Shown here: positions 7,497-16,155 of the stretch, piece by piece
Layout: every line of letters begins with the position of its first letter
Numbering within the stretch: position 1 is the stretch's first letter
Source of the DNA: Clostridiales bacterium
Lineage (GTDB): Bacteria > Bacillota > Clostridia > Christensenellales > Borkfalkiaceae
Assembly (NCBI GenBank): GCA_022508265.1
Contig: JAFLVP010000003.1
Span: 1 to 33,880 of the forward strand
Direction of reading: 5' to 3'
DNA: 33,880 nt
Made by a program: the position numbers and the translations under genes
Notes under the pieces: generated by a model
Told to the model about the DNA's origin: nothing
The model's database searches: none
What the model saw: the letters and a program-made list of their open reading frames with translations, nothing else

Positions 7497-7508
7497 AATA
7501 TTATCGAT

Positions 7509-8447
7509 TTAACCGCAGACCTCTTTGAATACGCGTTCAAAGTTGAGGTGCGCGAGCTTTTCCAACGCGGATATTCCTATTCTGCCTTCGAGAAAGGTTA
7601 AAAGCTTTTGAATTTTGGTGCAGTCCTCCAAACCCTCGGGCGCGGGTATTCCGTCAAAATCGCTGCCGAGTGCCACGCTGTCCTCGCCGCCTATATTTAT
7701 AATATGTGAAATATGGCGTGCGACGCTTTCAAAGGTCTCGTCGCCGAGGAAATCCATACAATAATTGACGCCGATAACCCCGCCGCAGTCGGCAAGCTTC
7801 TTTATAAGCCCGTCCGTAAGGTTGCGGCTCACTCTACATACCCTCTCGCAATTTGAGTGGCTTGCAACTACGGGAATCTTTCTGTTATTTAGAATCTCCT
7901 CCGCACCGCCGTCGGACAGGTGCGAGATATCGACTATTATTTTATTTTTATCAAGCTCTTCAACCGCCTGACGCCCCAAGTCGGTAAGCCCCTTTTTACT
8001 TCTTTCAAGAAATTGCGGCACACCGTTTTCAAATTTCAGATTCGGGCTTGCAAGCAGGTTTTCGTTGTTCCATACAAGGGACGCCATTTTAACGCCCGCT
8101 TTTGAAAGACAGGCAATTTTCGAGAGGTCGTCGCCGATAAAAGAGAGGTTCTCAACAGTCAATAGACCCCCTAATATGCCCGAACTAACGCATTTTTTTA
8201 AATTTTGTGAAGAGGTTACGGGCATTAGTTTTTCGGGGTTTTCTTCCAGCTCTTTAAGATAGAAAGAGAGGTATTTTTCAAAGTCTTGCGGGGCAGAAGC
8301 GCCCTCCGTAAAGATTGCAAAGCATTGAGCTGTACAGCCGCTTTTTTTAAGCCTTTCAACGTCCGCCTGCAAATTATTTTCAATAATACCTTGTCCACTG
8401 TCGCAACACGCAGTCAGCGTGTCGCAATGTAAATCTATATAGTTCAT
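7509..8447 (-). CDS. Membrane dipeptidase (peptidase M19 family)
   Basis: A 312-residue zinc-dependent dipeptidase of the renal-dipeptidase family, which cleaves dipeptides including D-amino-acid-containing ones. The metal site pieces are visible: DLHCDT with His7 and Asp9 at the N terminus, LLTVENLSF supplying the bridging Glu region, VASHSNCERV and ISHLSDGG, and ALGSDFDG near the C terminus. No signal peptide is seen, so it should be cytoplasmic. A possible 22-codon upstream reading frame overlaps its start as ATGA, suggesting translational coupling; otherwise only a weakly placed GAGG lies upstream. It lies between repeat copy C and the LRR gene and has its own terminator. Confidence 0.92.
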   Translation of the reverse strand: MNYIDLHCDTLTACCDSGQGIIENNLQADVERLKKSGCTAQCFAIFTEGASAPQDFEKYLSFYLKELEENPEKLMPVTSSQNLKKCVSSGILGGLLTVENLSFIGDDLSKIACLSKAGVKMASLVWNNENLLASPNLKFENGVPQFLERSKKGLTDLGRQAVEELDKNKIIVDISHLSDGGAEEILNNRKIPVVASHSNCERVCRVSRNLTDGLIKKLADCGGVIGVNYCMDFLGDETFESVARHISHIINIGGEDSVALGSDFDGIPAPEGLEDCTKIQKLLTFLEGRIGISALEKLAHLNFERVFKEVCG

Positions 8448-8512
8448 TTGCGAATAAACAACCTCAATATTTTTCTTATCGGCTTCGGCGGTTTAATGCA
8501 GATTATCGTCAT
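8444..8512 (-). CDS. Possible small upstream ORF coupled to the M19 dipeptidase
   Basis: A 22-codon frame begins at the ATG at 8510-8512 after AAGGGGG with a four-base gap, and its TGA overlaps the M19 ATG in an ATGA arrangement. The predicted peptide begins MTIICIKPPKPIRK and has seven basic and no acidic residues. The ribosome binding site and overlap suggest real translation, either as a leader that couples initiation of the dipeptidase or as a small cationic peptide. The sequence is too short to judge by composition and no homologue is recognised. Confidence 0.35.
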   Translation of the reverse strand: MTIICIKPPKPIRKILRLFIRK

Positions 8513-8529
8513 ATTTCCCCCTTATTTTT

Positions 8530-8788
8530 GTTCACAAAAATTAAAAGCTAATTTGCGCTTTTAATTTTTCGTGATTTTTAGAAACTATGTTTCTCTGCCC
8601 GCAATAATTAGGGGCAAACAATTACTCAATTGCGAGCATTCACTTCCAGTGAGCCGTGCGAGCGAAGCGACGCTTTGCACACTTTATTGTAAAAAATTCT
8701 AATATTCTAGTGCAAAAAGCATTCGCAAATTGAGTGAGCGGGCGCAAATGCATGTTTTGCTTGCGCCGTATAGTGTTTAAAAGTTCAC
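8530..8788 (+). repeat. Mosaic multi-hairpin repeat, copy C (between thiN and the M19 gene)
   Basis: This copy occupies almost the whole 346-base gap. GTTCACAAAAATTAAA occurs at both ends (8530 and 8783) in direct orientation; the right one is five bases from the thiN stop. Hairpin 1 has a perfect 13-bp stem AAAAATTAAAAGC / GCTTTTAATTTTT, loop TAATTTGC, then CGTGATTT. Hairpin 2 is AGAAAC-TAT-GTTTCT. Hairpin 3 pairs CGCAAT with ATTGCG around GGGGCAAACAATTA. Module 4 is interrupted by about 65 bases (8656-8720) of a second repeat, then resumes with CATTCGCAAATTGAGTG. Module 5 is GCAAA-TGCATG-TTTTGC ending TTGCGCCGTA (8770). Confidence 0.85.
8656..8720 (+). repeat. Second hairpin repeat (R2) nested in copy C
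   Basis: The segment GCGAGCGAAGCGACGC followed by TTTGCACACTTTATTGTAAA, closed by GTGCAAAA, interrupts module 4 of copy C and is absent from copies A, B and D. Nearly the same sequence, differing at only a few positions over about 37 bases, lies in the variable arm of the FMN riboswitch (27669-27749, minus strand). It folds as a small AGCG/CGCT-type hairpin plus a GCTTTGCAC / GTGCAAAAAGC stem. Confidence 0.8.
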
Positions 8789-8793
8789 AAAAA

Positions 8794-9396
8794 TTAAATA
8801 CTTTCTGTATTTATAAAAACGAGGACGGGCCCGTTAACGTGCAGAAAGGCATTATCATCCGTTACGATATTGGATATCCCCCTGCAATTCCCGTAAGTCA
8901 AGCGTTCGGGATAGGCGTATTTCAGCCCTCTGTAACTTATTATATGCGAGGGGCCGCCGAAAGGTAACACAGAAAAGGTTTTGCCCTTATATTTACCCAA
9001 AAAAATTTCGTCGTCGGCAGGGAAAATTATAGAATTATTTGTGACCATTTCACAAATTACCCCCGATATATGCCCCAAATAAAGCAGTTGAAGGTTGCCG
9101 AGAAAGTGATCCTCTCTCCCACCGCCACCGCCGTATACAGTAACGCTTTCCGCGCCCTCTTCAATCAGCTTTTTCATCGCAATTTCGCCGTCGGTGCAGT
9201 CTTTTTCGGAGGGATATATCTCCTCGGGCGGAGGATTGGGAATTTCGCTTAAACTGTCGAAATCGCCTATGTTTTTATCTATTTTAACCTTGTTTTTGGC
9301 CCAAGAATAGGCGCCGTCACAGCAATACACCACCTTATCTCCGGTATCTATTTCGCCCGCGTACGGTTCGCCGTTTAAAAGCAAAATCGCTTTCAT
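8794..9396 (-). CDS. thiN: Thiamine diphosphokinase
   Basis: ThiN transfers pyrophosphate from ATP to thiamine, giving the active cofactor ThDP. The 200-residue protein shows GDFDS (44-48), the Asp-rich metal site, then KDCTDGEIAM and GGREDHFLGNLQLL, all signature stretches of the family. Length is normal. Its start overlaps the rpe stop as ATGA (9393-9396). It is last in the yicC-to-thiN operon, and its stop codon is followed within five bases by the GTTCACAAAA end of repeat copy C, which may serve as its 3' end. In B. subtilis thiN also follows rpe. Confidence 0.93.
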   Translation of the reverse strand: MKAILLLNGEPYAGEIDTGDKVVYCCDGAYSWAKNKVKIDKNIGDFDSLSEIPNPPPEEIYPSEKDCTDGEIAMKKLIEEGAESVTVYGGGGGREDHFLGNLQLLYLGHISGVICEMVTNNSIIFPADDEIFLGKYKGKTFSVLPFGGPSHIISYRGLKYAYPERLTYGNCRGISNIVTDDNAFLHVNGPVLVFINTESI

Positions 9397-10058
9397 CTTT
9401 TAAGCTCCGCAATTGTTTTTTGCATATCGGTAGAGTTAAATATCGCAGAACCCGCGACAAGCACGTTTGCACCCGCCGATTTTATAATTTGCGCATTGTC
9501 CAAAGATACCCCGCCATCAACCTCTATATCCATATCGGGTTTGCCCGTAACTTGGGCATATTCCCGTGCCTTTTTGATTTTTTCAAGCGTTTCGGGAATA
9601 AATTTCTGTCCGCCGTAGCCGGGGTAAACAGACATTATAAGCACCATATCCACAAGCGGGAATACGGGAAAAATATTTTCCACGGGAACGTCGGGATTGA
9701 CGACGACGCCGCACTTTACGCCGCAGGATTTTATAAGACGGAGAGTTTCTTCCAAATAGCTTTCCGAAATTTTTGCGCACGCCTCATAGTGAACGGTTAT
9801 AATGTCCGCGCCCGCCTCGGCGAAGAATTTTATCTGTGTCTTGGGGTGTTCTACCATAAGGTGCGCGTCGAGCGGCAATTTGGTGAGCGGGCGGATATTT
9901 TTGAGCATCTGACTGCCGAAAGTTATTGGCTCGACGAAACTGCCGTCCATAATATCACAGTGAATTAAATCTGCTCCGCACTCTTCGATTTTTTTAACCG
10001 CGGCGCCCATATTGGCAAAGTCCGCCGACAAAATCGACGGTGCAATTTTAATCTTCAT
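9393..10058 (-). CDS. rpe: Ribulose-phosphate 3-epimerase
   Basis: Rpe interconverts ribulose 5-phosphate and xylulose 5-phosphate in the pentose phosphate pathway. The 221-residue TIM barrel has APSILSADFANMG, HCDIMDG with the metal-binding His and catalytic Asp, DAHLMVEHP, MSVYPGYGGQKF (phosphate loop; most homologues have NPG here) and EVDGGVSLDNA with the second catalytic Asp. It overlaps rlmN by 11 bases and thiN by four. In many Firmicutes prpC, prkC and rsgA lie between rlmN and rpe; here nothing does. Confidence 0.96.
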   Translation of the reverse strand: MKIKIAPSILSADFANMGAAVKKIEECGADLIHCDIMDGSFVEPITFGSQMLKNIRPLTKLPLDAHLMVEHPKTQIKFFAEAGADIITVHYEACAKISESYLEETLRLIKSCGVKCGVVVNPDVPVENIFPVFPLVDMVLIMSVYPGYGGQKFIPETLEKIKKAREYAQVTGKPDMDIEVDGGVSLDNAQIIKSAGANVLVAGSAIFNSTDMQKTIAELKR

Positions 10059-11106
10059 TTTTGTCCCCCGAATTTTTATTTATATAGCTTGCGCGAAGCT
10101 GTCCGCACGCACCGCCTATGTCCGCACCAATCTGACGGCGCAGGGTCGCCGATAAGCCGCCCCTTTCGAGCATGCCCAAAAACGAATACGCCTGTTTTTC
10201 GGTTATGGTCTCAAGGTTTCGCTCCTTTACCTCGTTCAGCCTTATCAAATTTACGTGGCAGGGCTTGCCCTTTAAAAGCGCTATGAGCTCGTCCGCGTGT
10301 TTTTTATCGCAATTTTCGCCCGAAATTAAAGAGTACTCGAAGATATATCTCCTGCCCGTCCTTTCGAAATAATAGGCGCACGCTTTCAAAATTTCGTCTA
10401 TGGAGTACTTCCTGGCAATCGGCATGGTTCGCGCCCTGCCTTCGTCGGTGGTCTGATGCAGGGAAACCGTCAAATTTACGGGCAGACCCTCCTCGGCAAG
10501 GGCGTACATCTTGGGCACGAGCCCGCAAGTGGAGAGCGAGATGTTGCGAGGGGAGATGTTAAGTCCCTCCTCCGCGCTTACACTTTTTAAAAATTTTACA
10601 ACCTCGTCATAATTATCGAGAGGTTCGCCGCTGCCCATCAGTACGAGATTTGTAACCGCACGTTTTTCGACGGTTCCGCCCGCAAAAGCGTTGACTTTGA
10701 GAATCTGGCATAAAATTTCGCCCGAGGAGAGGTTCCTTACAAGTCCGCCGAGCGTACTTGCGCAAAATTTACAGCCCATACGGCAGCCGACCTGCGTTGA
10801 AACGCACTGCGTGTTGCCGTACTTGTACGCCATCAGGACGCCCTCTATGATATTTCCGTCGGCGAGCCCGAACAGAAATTTCTTTGTTCCGTCCGCAGAA
10901 GTAAAAACTTCTGAAATTTTGACGGGCTCGTCCTCGTATTCTGAAAGAAGCTTTTCCCGCAAAGTAGCCGAAATATTGATTTCGGAAATTTTTTTGCCCT
11001 GCATTAGTCCCGTGTAGAGTTGTTTTGCACGAAATTTTTGCTCGCCGAGCGAGAGTATTAAGTTTTCAAGCTCTGTTAGGCTCAAGTCCTGAAGAATTTT
11101 TTTCAT
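10048..11106 (-). CDS. rlmN: Dual-specificity 23S rRNA/tRNA adenine-C2 methyltransferase RlmN
   Basis: RlmN is a radical-SAM enzyme that methylates C2 of A2503 in 23S rRNA and A37 of some tRNAs. The 352-residue protein has Cys108, Cys112 and Cys115 in GCRMGCKFCAS binding the 4Fe-4S cluster, NLVLMGSGEPLDNYD (SAM binding) and a C-terminal GGACGQLR whose Cys is the methyl-carrying/resolving residue position in the family. It starts 15 bases after the rsmB stop and overlaps rpe by 11 bases, so the genes are translationally coupled in one operon. Confidence 0.97.
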   Translation of the reverse strand: MKKILQDLSLTELENLILSLGEQKFRAKQLYTGLMQGKKISEINISATLREKLLSEYEDEPVKISEVFTSADGTKKFLFGLADGNIIEGVLMAYKYGNTQCVSTQVGCRMGCKFCASTLGGLVRNLSSGEILCQILKVNAFAGGTVEKRAVTNLVLMGSGEPLDNYDEVVKFLKSVSAEEGLNISPRNISLSTCGLVPKMYALAEEGLPVNLTVSLHQTTDEGRARTMPIARKYSIDEILKACAYYFERTGRRYIFEYSLISGENCDKKHADELIALLKGKPCHVNLIRLNEVKERNLETITEKQAYSFLGMLERGGLSATLRRQIGADIGGACGQLRASYINKNSGDKNED

Positions 11107-11121
11107 TTTTACAATGTGCGG

Positions 11122-12342
11122 TTACCGTTTTTTAAATGAGGTCAAAAAGAACCCTGCGCCAAGCGAGACGTGCGGCAAAAACTGCAGGCCGAATTTCGTT
11201 GTAATATGCTCAAGCGGCGACGAGGGGATTTCCAACACAAAGTCACCGCTTTTTTCCAAAAATGAATATACAACACTGTCGTTCTCCTCGGGAAGGACGG
11301 AGCAGGTTGAATAGTACAGTCTGCCGCCGCTTTTTACATAGCGGGAACAGTTTGTTAAAATTGCAAGCTGAATTTTTGTGAGCTCCTCGATATCGCTCTC
11401 TTTTCTGAACAGCTTTATGTCGGGATTTTCGTTTATGACGCCAGTACCAGAGCAGGGAACGTCGCACAGTACCGCATCGAATTTGCTTTCAAAGTCGGGA
11501 TTAAAAATGCTACTGTCCGCCTGCACGGCGGTTATATTTTTTGCACCCATGCGCTGAATGTACGAATTTATGAGCTCTACCCTATGGGGATGAAGCTCGC
11601 AAGCCGTAACGCTGTTACACTTTTTGGAGAGAAGAACGGACTTGCCGCCGGGGGCCGCGCAACTATCGAGGAGACTGTCGCAACCCTCTATTGCGCTACA
11701 AATTGCAATGGAGCCGACGGACTGAAAAGTGTAGTCGCCGAAAAAGAAATTTTCGTCGCGAGTAAACTTCTCAAAGATGTAAGTATTTTCAAATGGGGTG
11801 CATATATGTGGCAAATAACAATACTTTTCGCTATTTTTTTCAAAGCGAACGCATATACCTTTACTGGGTGCGGACATTATCTTTTCGGCATCGGATTTAT
11901 AGCTGCGGCGGAGTTTATTTACGAGCCAAAGGGGATATCCGTACTCAACCGAAAGGCGATTAGAAGTATTTTCGGGCATGGGCGGTAGGGTATAGGAGCG
12001 CAAAAAGGCATTTACAAAGCCGCCTACGCTGTCTCCGCACACTTTTTTGGCAAGACTTACGGCAAAATCAACCACCATATAGTCGTGCTTGTCCATAATT
12101 TCAAGAAGGTATAACGCAATTTTTAGTATTATTTTAACCTGCTTTTTTGGCTGCTTTTTGACGTTTGCCCCCAATATATGCTCCAAAAAACCTTCTTTTT
12201 CAAGTACGCCGTAGCAAATTTTTACCGTGCGCGCCTTGTTTAAAGGCTCAATCGGGGTATCGGAAATTGCTTGTTTTAAGTATTTACCCCCTATATATAC
12301 CTTATTCAACACAAGATAGGGGTCAACGAGAGGGTTATTCAA
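11122..12342 (-). CDS. rsmB: 16S rRNA (cytosine-C5) methyltransferase RsmB
   Basis: RsmB methylates C967 of 16S rRNA using SAM. In 406 residues an N-terminal NusB-like RNA-binding domain (about 1-130) precedes the Rossmann methyltransferase domain with LLDSCAAPGGKSVLL (SAM motif I), AVLCDVPCSGTGV (motif IV, first catalytic Cys) and YYSTCSVLPEEND (motif VI, nucleophilic Cys). It overlaps fmt by eight bases and precedes rlmN, the classical Firmicutes order. Confidence 0.95.
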   Translation of the reverse strand: MNNPLVDPYLVLNKVYIGGKYLKQAISDTPIEPLNKARTVKICYGVLEKEGFLEHILGANVKKQPKKQVKIILKIALYLLEIMDKHDYMVVDFAVSLAKKVCGDSVGGFVNAFLRSYTLPPMPENTSNRLSVEYGYPLWLVNKLRRSYKSDAEKIMSAPSKGICVRFEKNSEKYCYLPHICTPFENTYIFEKFTRDENFFFGDYTFQSVGSIAICSAIEGCDSLLDSCAAPGGKSVLLSKKCNSVTACELHPHRVELINSYIQRMGAKNITAVQADSSIFNPDFESKFDAVLCDVPCSGTGVINENPDIKLFRKESDIEELTKIQLAILTNCSRYVKSGGRLYYSTCSVLPEENDSVVYSFLEKSGDFVLEIPSSPLEHITTKFGLQFLPHVSLGAGFFLTSFKKR

Positions 12343-13249
12343 GTATATCGCCCGCCTTTATCTTTCTACCGTTTACAAAATCTGCTGCCGCCATTTTTTT
12401 GCCGCCTGCAAGCTGCAGAGAGGTCAAAACGAGTGAACCTTGACTGCACTTGACTACAATTCCGCGCTTGTCTGCCTTAATTACCTCGCCTGCTGTCCCG
12501 TCCTCGTCTACTCCAACCTGCGCGTTGAATATATTGAGTACTTGTCCGTTGAGGTAACAAAATGCCGCAGGCTCGGGACTGTATGCCTTGATAATGCGGC
12601 ATATGTCGGGGGCAATCCCGTTAAAATCTATTTTTGCGTCCTCTTTTTTGATCTTTTTGCATAAGCTTACCTTTGCCTCGTCCTGCATAAGTAGCAGCAA
12701 ATTCCCCTGTTGGATATACGATATTCCTTCAACTGCGGCTTCGGCGGCAAGCCGGGATAATTGCTCTTTGAGCTCCCCGCAGGTCCTATCCCCTATCTCG
12801 CATCTTTTCACAAGCAATATATCGCCTGAATCGAGCTCTTCTTCGGTCTTCATAACCGTTATGCCCGTATGCGATTCCCCCGCAAGTATTGCCGATTCAA
12901 CGGGGGACGCACCGCGGAATTTGGGAAGCAGCGAGGCGTGCAGATTCCACACACCCAAGGGAAAAATATCTAGTAGCGCCTTGGGCAAAATCTGCCCGTA
13001 GGCGCAAGTTATCATTAAATCTGCGCCGAGTGCCTTAATTTCGTCGATATGGTTTCTGACCTTATCGAACGCATAGACGGGCACCCCCCTTTCAAGTGCG
13101 GCAGCCTTTACGGGGGTGGGAGTAAGTATTTGCTTTCTGCCGAGCGGTCTGTCGGGCTGGGTTAAAACGGCGCAAACTCCGTATTTTTCTAAAATACTCA
13201 AAAACGCAGGCACGGCAAATTGCGGCGAGCCTGCAAAAATTATCTTCAT
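12335..13249 (-). CDS. fmt: Methionyl-tRNA formyltransferase
   Basis: Fmt formylates initiator Met-tRNA with 10-formyl-tetrahydrofolate. The 304-residue protein has FAGSPQFAVP at the N terminus, NLHASLLPKFRGASPVESAI with the catalytic Asn and His and the folate-binding SLLP motif, and ELDSGDILL with the catalytic Asp; the C-terminal OB domain for tRNA contact follows from about residue 205. It sits one base after def and overlaps rsmB, so formylation and deformylation are produced together. Confidence 0.97.
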   Translation of the reverse strand: MKIIFAGSPQFAVPAFLSILEKYGVCAVLTQPDRPLGRKQILTPTPVKAAALERGVPVYAFDKVRNHIDEIKALGADLMITCAYGQILPKALLDIFPLGVWNLHASLLPKFRGASPVESAILAGESHTGITVMKTEEELDSGDILLVKRCEIGDRTCGELKEQLSRLAAEAAVEGISYIQQGNLLLLMQDEAKVSLCKKIKKEDAKIDFNGIAPDICRIIKAYSPEPAAFCYLNGQVLNIFNAQVGVDEDGTAGEVIKADKRGIVVKCSQGSLVLTSLQLAGGKKMAAADFVNGRKIKAGDILE

Positions 13250-13250
13250 A

Positions 13251-13715
13251 TCAGTCCTCCACAGGGAGGCCGTATACCTCGTCTGCTTTATCTATATACA
13301 GAATGCCGTCGAGATGATCGAGCTCGTGGCAGACGGCGCGGGCAAAGAAGTCTTCGGCTGTTACCGTGTGCTTTCTGCCGTTTCTGTCACGGTATTCAAC
13401 CTTGACTTTTTGGGGACGCTTTACCGTTCCCTGCTTGCCTTTGACCGAAAGACAGCCCTCCTCTCCGACCTGTTCGCCCTTCTGCGACAGGATTACGGGA
13501 TTTATGAACTCGTAATAGCCCTCCTCCACGTCGATTACAACCACGCGCAAGGGAATACCTATCTGCGGTGCGGCAAGCCCCGCGCCCTGCTCTGCGCGCA
13601 CGGTCTCTTTCATATCGTTTAAAAGTGCGTGAAGGTCGCCGTTGAAGGCCTTGACCGGTTGGCATTTTTGACGAAGCACGTCTTCGCCGACTTGTACTAC
13701 ATATCTTATAGCCAT
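13251..13715 (-). CDS. def: Peptide deformylase
   Basis: Def removes the formyl group from nascent proteins. All three signature motifs are visible in 154 residues: GAGLAAPQIG (44-53), EEGCLS with metal ligand Cys88, and HELDH with His130, catalytic Glu131 and His134. The compact length fits the type 1 deformylase class. It lies 42 bases after priA and one base before fmt. Confidence 0.97.
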   Translation of the reverse strand: MAIRYVVQVGEDVLRQKCQPVKAFNGDLHALLNDMKETVRAEQGAGLAAPQIGIPLRVVVIDVEEGYYEFINPVILSQKGEQVGEEGCLSVKGKQGTVKRPQKVKVEYRDRNGRKHTVTAEDFFARAVCHELDHLDGILYIDKADEVYGLPVED

Positions 13716-13757
13716 AAATTTCCTCTTTATATTGACAGGCAGTTTGAAGTTACTCTG

Positions 13758-15929
13758 TTAAGACAGGTTTGCGGGGTTCTCCTCGACGTACACGAGGCAA
13801 CCCGAAGATGTATTTGCCGCGGCGATTGAATAAATTTGCTCTAAAAGAGCGCCGCTTTTAAGCCGCATAAGCGTTTGATAGCGTACTTTTCCCTGAATTT
13901 TTTTGACGGGGGAGTGCATTTTATTGAGGAAAATGAACTCGTCGGGGTGCGTCGCACGCAAGCCCTCTATTGCAAAGTAGACTTTTTTGAGCGTTTCAAG
14001 AGCGAGTGCGTCGTTTTCCGAAGTTACCATAACCCGACAAATGAGTGCAAACGGGGGAAAATGTGTTGCCTCCCTCACGCGCACCTCGTTTTCAAAAAAG
14101 CCGTTGTAGTCGTAGTTTATCGCGTAGCGCAGAATATAGTTTTCGGGGCAGTAGGTCTGCAAGACGACCTTGCCCTTGCTGTCCGCGCGCCCGCTTCTGC
14201 CCGAAACTTGAGTAATTAACTGAAAGGTGCGCTCGCCGCTGCGATAGTCGGCAAAGTGAAGGCTCATATCGGCATCGAGTATCCCAACCAAAGTTACCGC
14301 GGGAAAGTCGTGCCCCTTTGCAATCATCTGGGTTCCGACTAAAATATCAGCCTCTTTTTCGCCAAACGTCTTTAAAATTTTATAGTGACCGTCCTTTCCC
14401 GAGACGGTGTCGTTGTCCATTCTTATAATGCGGGCGGCGGGAAAGAGCGATTTCAAATCGGCAACCACCCTCTGTGTGCCCGTTCCGCCGTAGCGGATGT
14501 GCACCCCTCCGCACTCGGGACACGCAGATAACATTCTGTACTTTGCCCCGCAGTAGTGGCATTTAAGGCAGTTTTCTTCGCTGTGATAAGTCAAAGACAC
14601 GTCGCAGTTTTCGCATTTTGCCACATACCCGCAATCCCGACAGATTATCTTTTGCGAGTAGCCACGCCTATTTAAAAAAATAATTGCCTGGTTGCCGCTC
14701 TTTAAGGTGGAGTCGAGCTCCTCTTTGAGTGCGGTCGAAAAGCAGGAATTGTTGCCGCGCTTGACCTCTTTACGCATATCCGAAATAATTATTTCGGGCA
14801 GAGGTTTTTTGTTGATTCTCTCGGTCAATGTCACGAGATTGTACTCGCCGCGGCTTGCACCGAGATAGCTCTCCACCGAGGGGGTTGCGCTGCCGAGAAC
14901 GAGCTTGCATTTATTGTACTCCGCACGCATGAGCGCGATATCGAAGGTGGAATAGCGCGGAGCCGTTTCGGAGACGTAGGATGAGTCGTGCTCCTCGTCT
15001 ATAATTATTATGCCCAAATTTTCGAGCGGGGCAAAAATTGCGCTGCGCGCACCGACCGCAATTTTCGCTTCGCCCGAACGGAGGCGCCACCACTCGTCGA
15101 ACTTTTCGCCTGCGGAAAGTCCGCTGTGAAGTATAGCCGCCTCTCCCTTGAACCTTGCGCGGAGCTGTGCGAGCATCTGCGGGGTTAAAGAAATTTCGGG
15201 AACGAGGAAAATTGCCGTCCTGCCGCGGGCAATTTCGCGGGCAATTAAGTTGAGGTAAATTTCCGTTTTTCCGCTGCCCGTAACGCCGTGAATCAGGTGT
15301 ACCCTTTTTGAGGAATTTTCTATGCTCTCAATGGCATTGGCCTGCATATATGTTGGAGTTTTGGCACTTTCTTCACTCAAAATATCCGGAGAAGGGTTGC
15401 GCATTATCCTGCGCGTAAACAGCTCGATTGCTCCCACCTTTACGAGGGCGTTTACGGCGGACGCGCCGAATTCTTTACAAAGAGCCGTATACTCGCACTC
15501 TCCTTCAGATAAAACATACTCCAAAGCGGCGTGCTGTTTTGACGCTCTTTTTGAAATTGGGGCGGACATATCCTTTACTTTCGCGTATTTTTTGAAAATT
15601 TCACGCACCTTTCCGTGCCGCATTTCGGACGGCAAAAACAGCCGCAGAGCCGAAACCTTGGGCACTTTAAAGCGTGAAGAAATGCGCTCCATTAGCGAAA
15701 AACATTCGGGAACGAGCGCAGGTAATTCGTCGAATACCTCCCCTATGGGCTTGACCTTTTCGGGAGCGAGCGTGCAGCTTGGGCTTACGTCTATCACGAA
15801 TCCGTCGAGATAGCGTCCGCCGAAGGGAACTTTCACTCTGCTTCCGGGCTGCAAATTGTCGGGGCAGGAATATTCGAATATTTTGTCCACTTGGCTGTGG
15901 GCTATGTCTACTATGACGCTTGCGTACAC
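13758..15929 (-). CDS. priA: Primosomal protein N' (replication restart helicase PriA)
   Basis: PriA recognises stalled or collapsed forks and reloads the replicative helicase. In 723 residues an N-terminal 3'-end-binding domain is followed by the helicase core with HGVTGSGKTEIYL (Walker A), IIDEEHDSSY (motif II) and GSATPSVES. The zinc-binding module CRDCGYVAKCENCD...CHYCGAKY...CPECGG follows, then QVSGRSGRAD (motif VI). All eight zinc-ligand cysteines are present. The gene follows rpoZ by ten bases. In B. subtilis coaBC lies between rpoZ and priA; it is missing here. Confidence 0.97.
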   Translation of the reverse strand: MYASVIVDIAHSQVDKIFEYSCPDNLQPGSRVKVPFGGRYLDGFVIDVSPSCTLAPEKVKPIGEVFDELPALVPECFSLMERISSRFKVPKVSALRLFLPSEMRHGKVREIFKKYAKVKDMSAPISKRASKQHAALEYVLSEGECEYTALCKEFGASAVNALVKVGAIELFTRRIMRNPSPDILSEESAKTPTYMQANAIESIENSSKRVHLIHGVTGSGKTEIYLNLIAREIARGRTAIFLVPEISLTPQMLAQLRARFKGEAAILHSGLSAGEKFDEWWRLRSGEAKIAVGARSAIFAPLENLGIIIIDEEHDSSYVSETAPRYSTFDIALMRAEYNKCKLVLGSATPSVESYLGASRGEYNLVTLTERINKKPLPEIIISDMRKEVKRGNNSCFSTALKEELDSTLKSGNQAIIFLNRRGYSQKIICRDCGYVAKCENCDVSLTYHSEENCLKCHYCGAKYRMLSACPECGGVHIRYGGTGTQRVVADLKSLFPAARIIRMDNDTVSGKDGHYKILKTFGEKEADILVGTQMIAKGHDFPAVTLVGILDADMSLHFADYRSGERTFQLITQVSGRSGRADSKGKVVLQTYCPENYILRYAINYDYNGFFENEVRVREATHFPPFALICRVMVTSENDALALETLKKVYFAIEGLRATHPDEFIFLNKMHSPVKKIQGKVRYQTLMRLKSGALLEQIYSIAAANTSSGCLVYVEENPANLS

Positions 15930-15939
15930 AAAAAAGCCG

Positions 15940-16155
15940 TCAGTCCTTTACGCACTTGATTTTGCCTTCGGCAATCTCTCTGCTTGCAACCGCAAGTTCC
16001 TTGATAATCTCGTTGCCGGTCGCCGTGCCTGCGGTCTGCTCGATTATCTGTCTTGCCCTCTTTGCCGCGACTACGCAAAGGCAATAGCGCGAAACGGGCT
16101 GTTCGGGAGTGCCGAGCTGTTCTATAAGTAAATCTACGGGGGGCTGATTGATCAT
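15940..16155 (-). CDS. rpoZ: DNA-directed RNA polymerase omega subunit
   Basis: Omega wraps the beta-prime C terminus and helps RNA polymerase assembly. The 71-residue protein begins MINQPPVDLLIEQLG and contains RYCLCVVAAKRARQI, the conserved helix, plus a KELAVASREIAEGKIK tail typical of Firmicutes omega. Its start overlaps the gmk stop by four bases (ATGA), the normal gmk-rpoZ coupling. Confidence 0.93.
   Translation of the reverse strand: MINQPPVDLLIEQLGTPEQPVSRYCLCVVAAKRARQIIEQTAGTATGNEIIKELAVASREIAEGKIKCVKD

Noticed and set aside
8203-8214. TTTTGTGAAG, similar to the repeat end, inside the M19 gene
   Set aside because: It lies in coding sequence, lacks the final C and no other module is nearby; chance match.
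9420-9968. A 182-codon open frame on the plus strand opposite rpe
   Set aside because: Lies entirely within rpe, with no ribosome binding site or homology.
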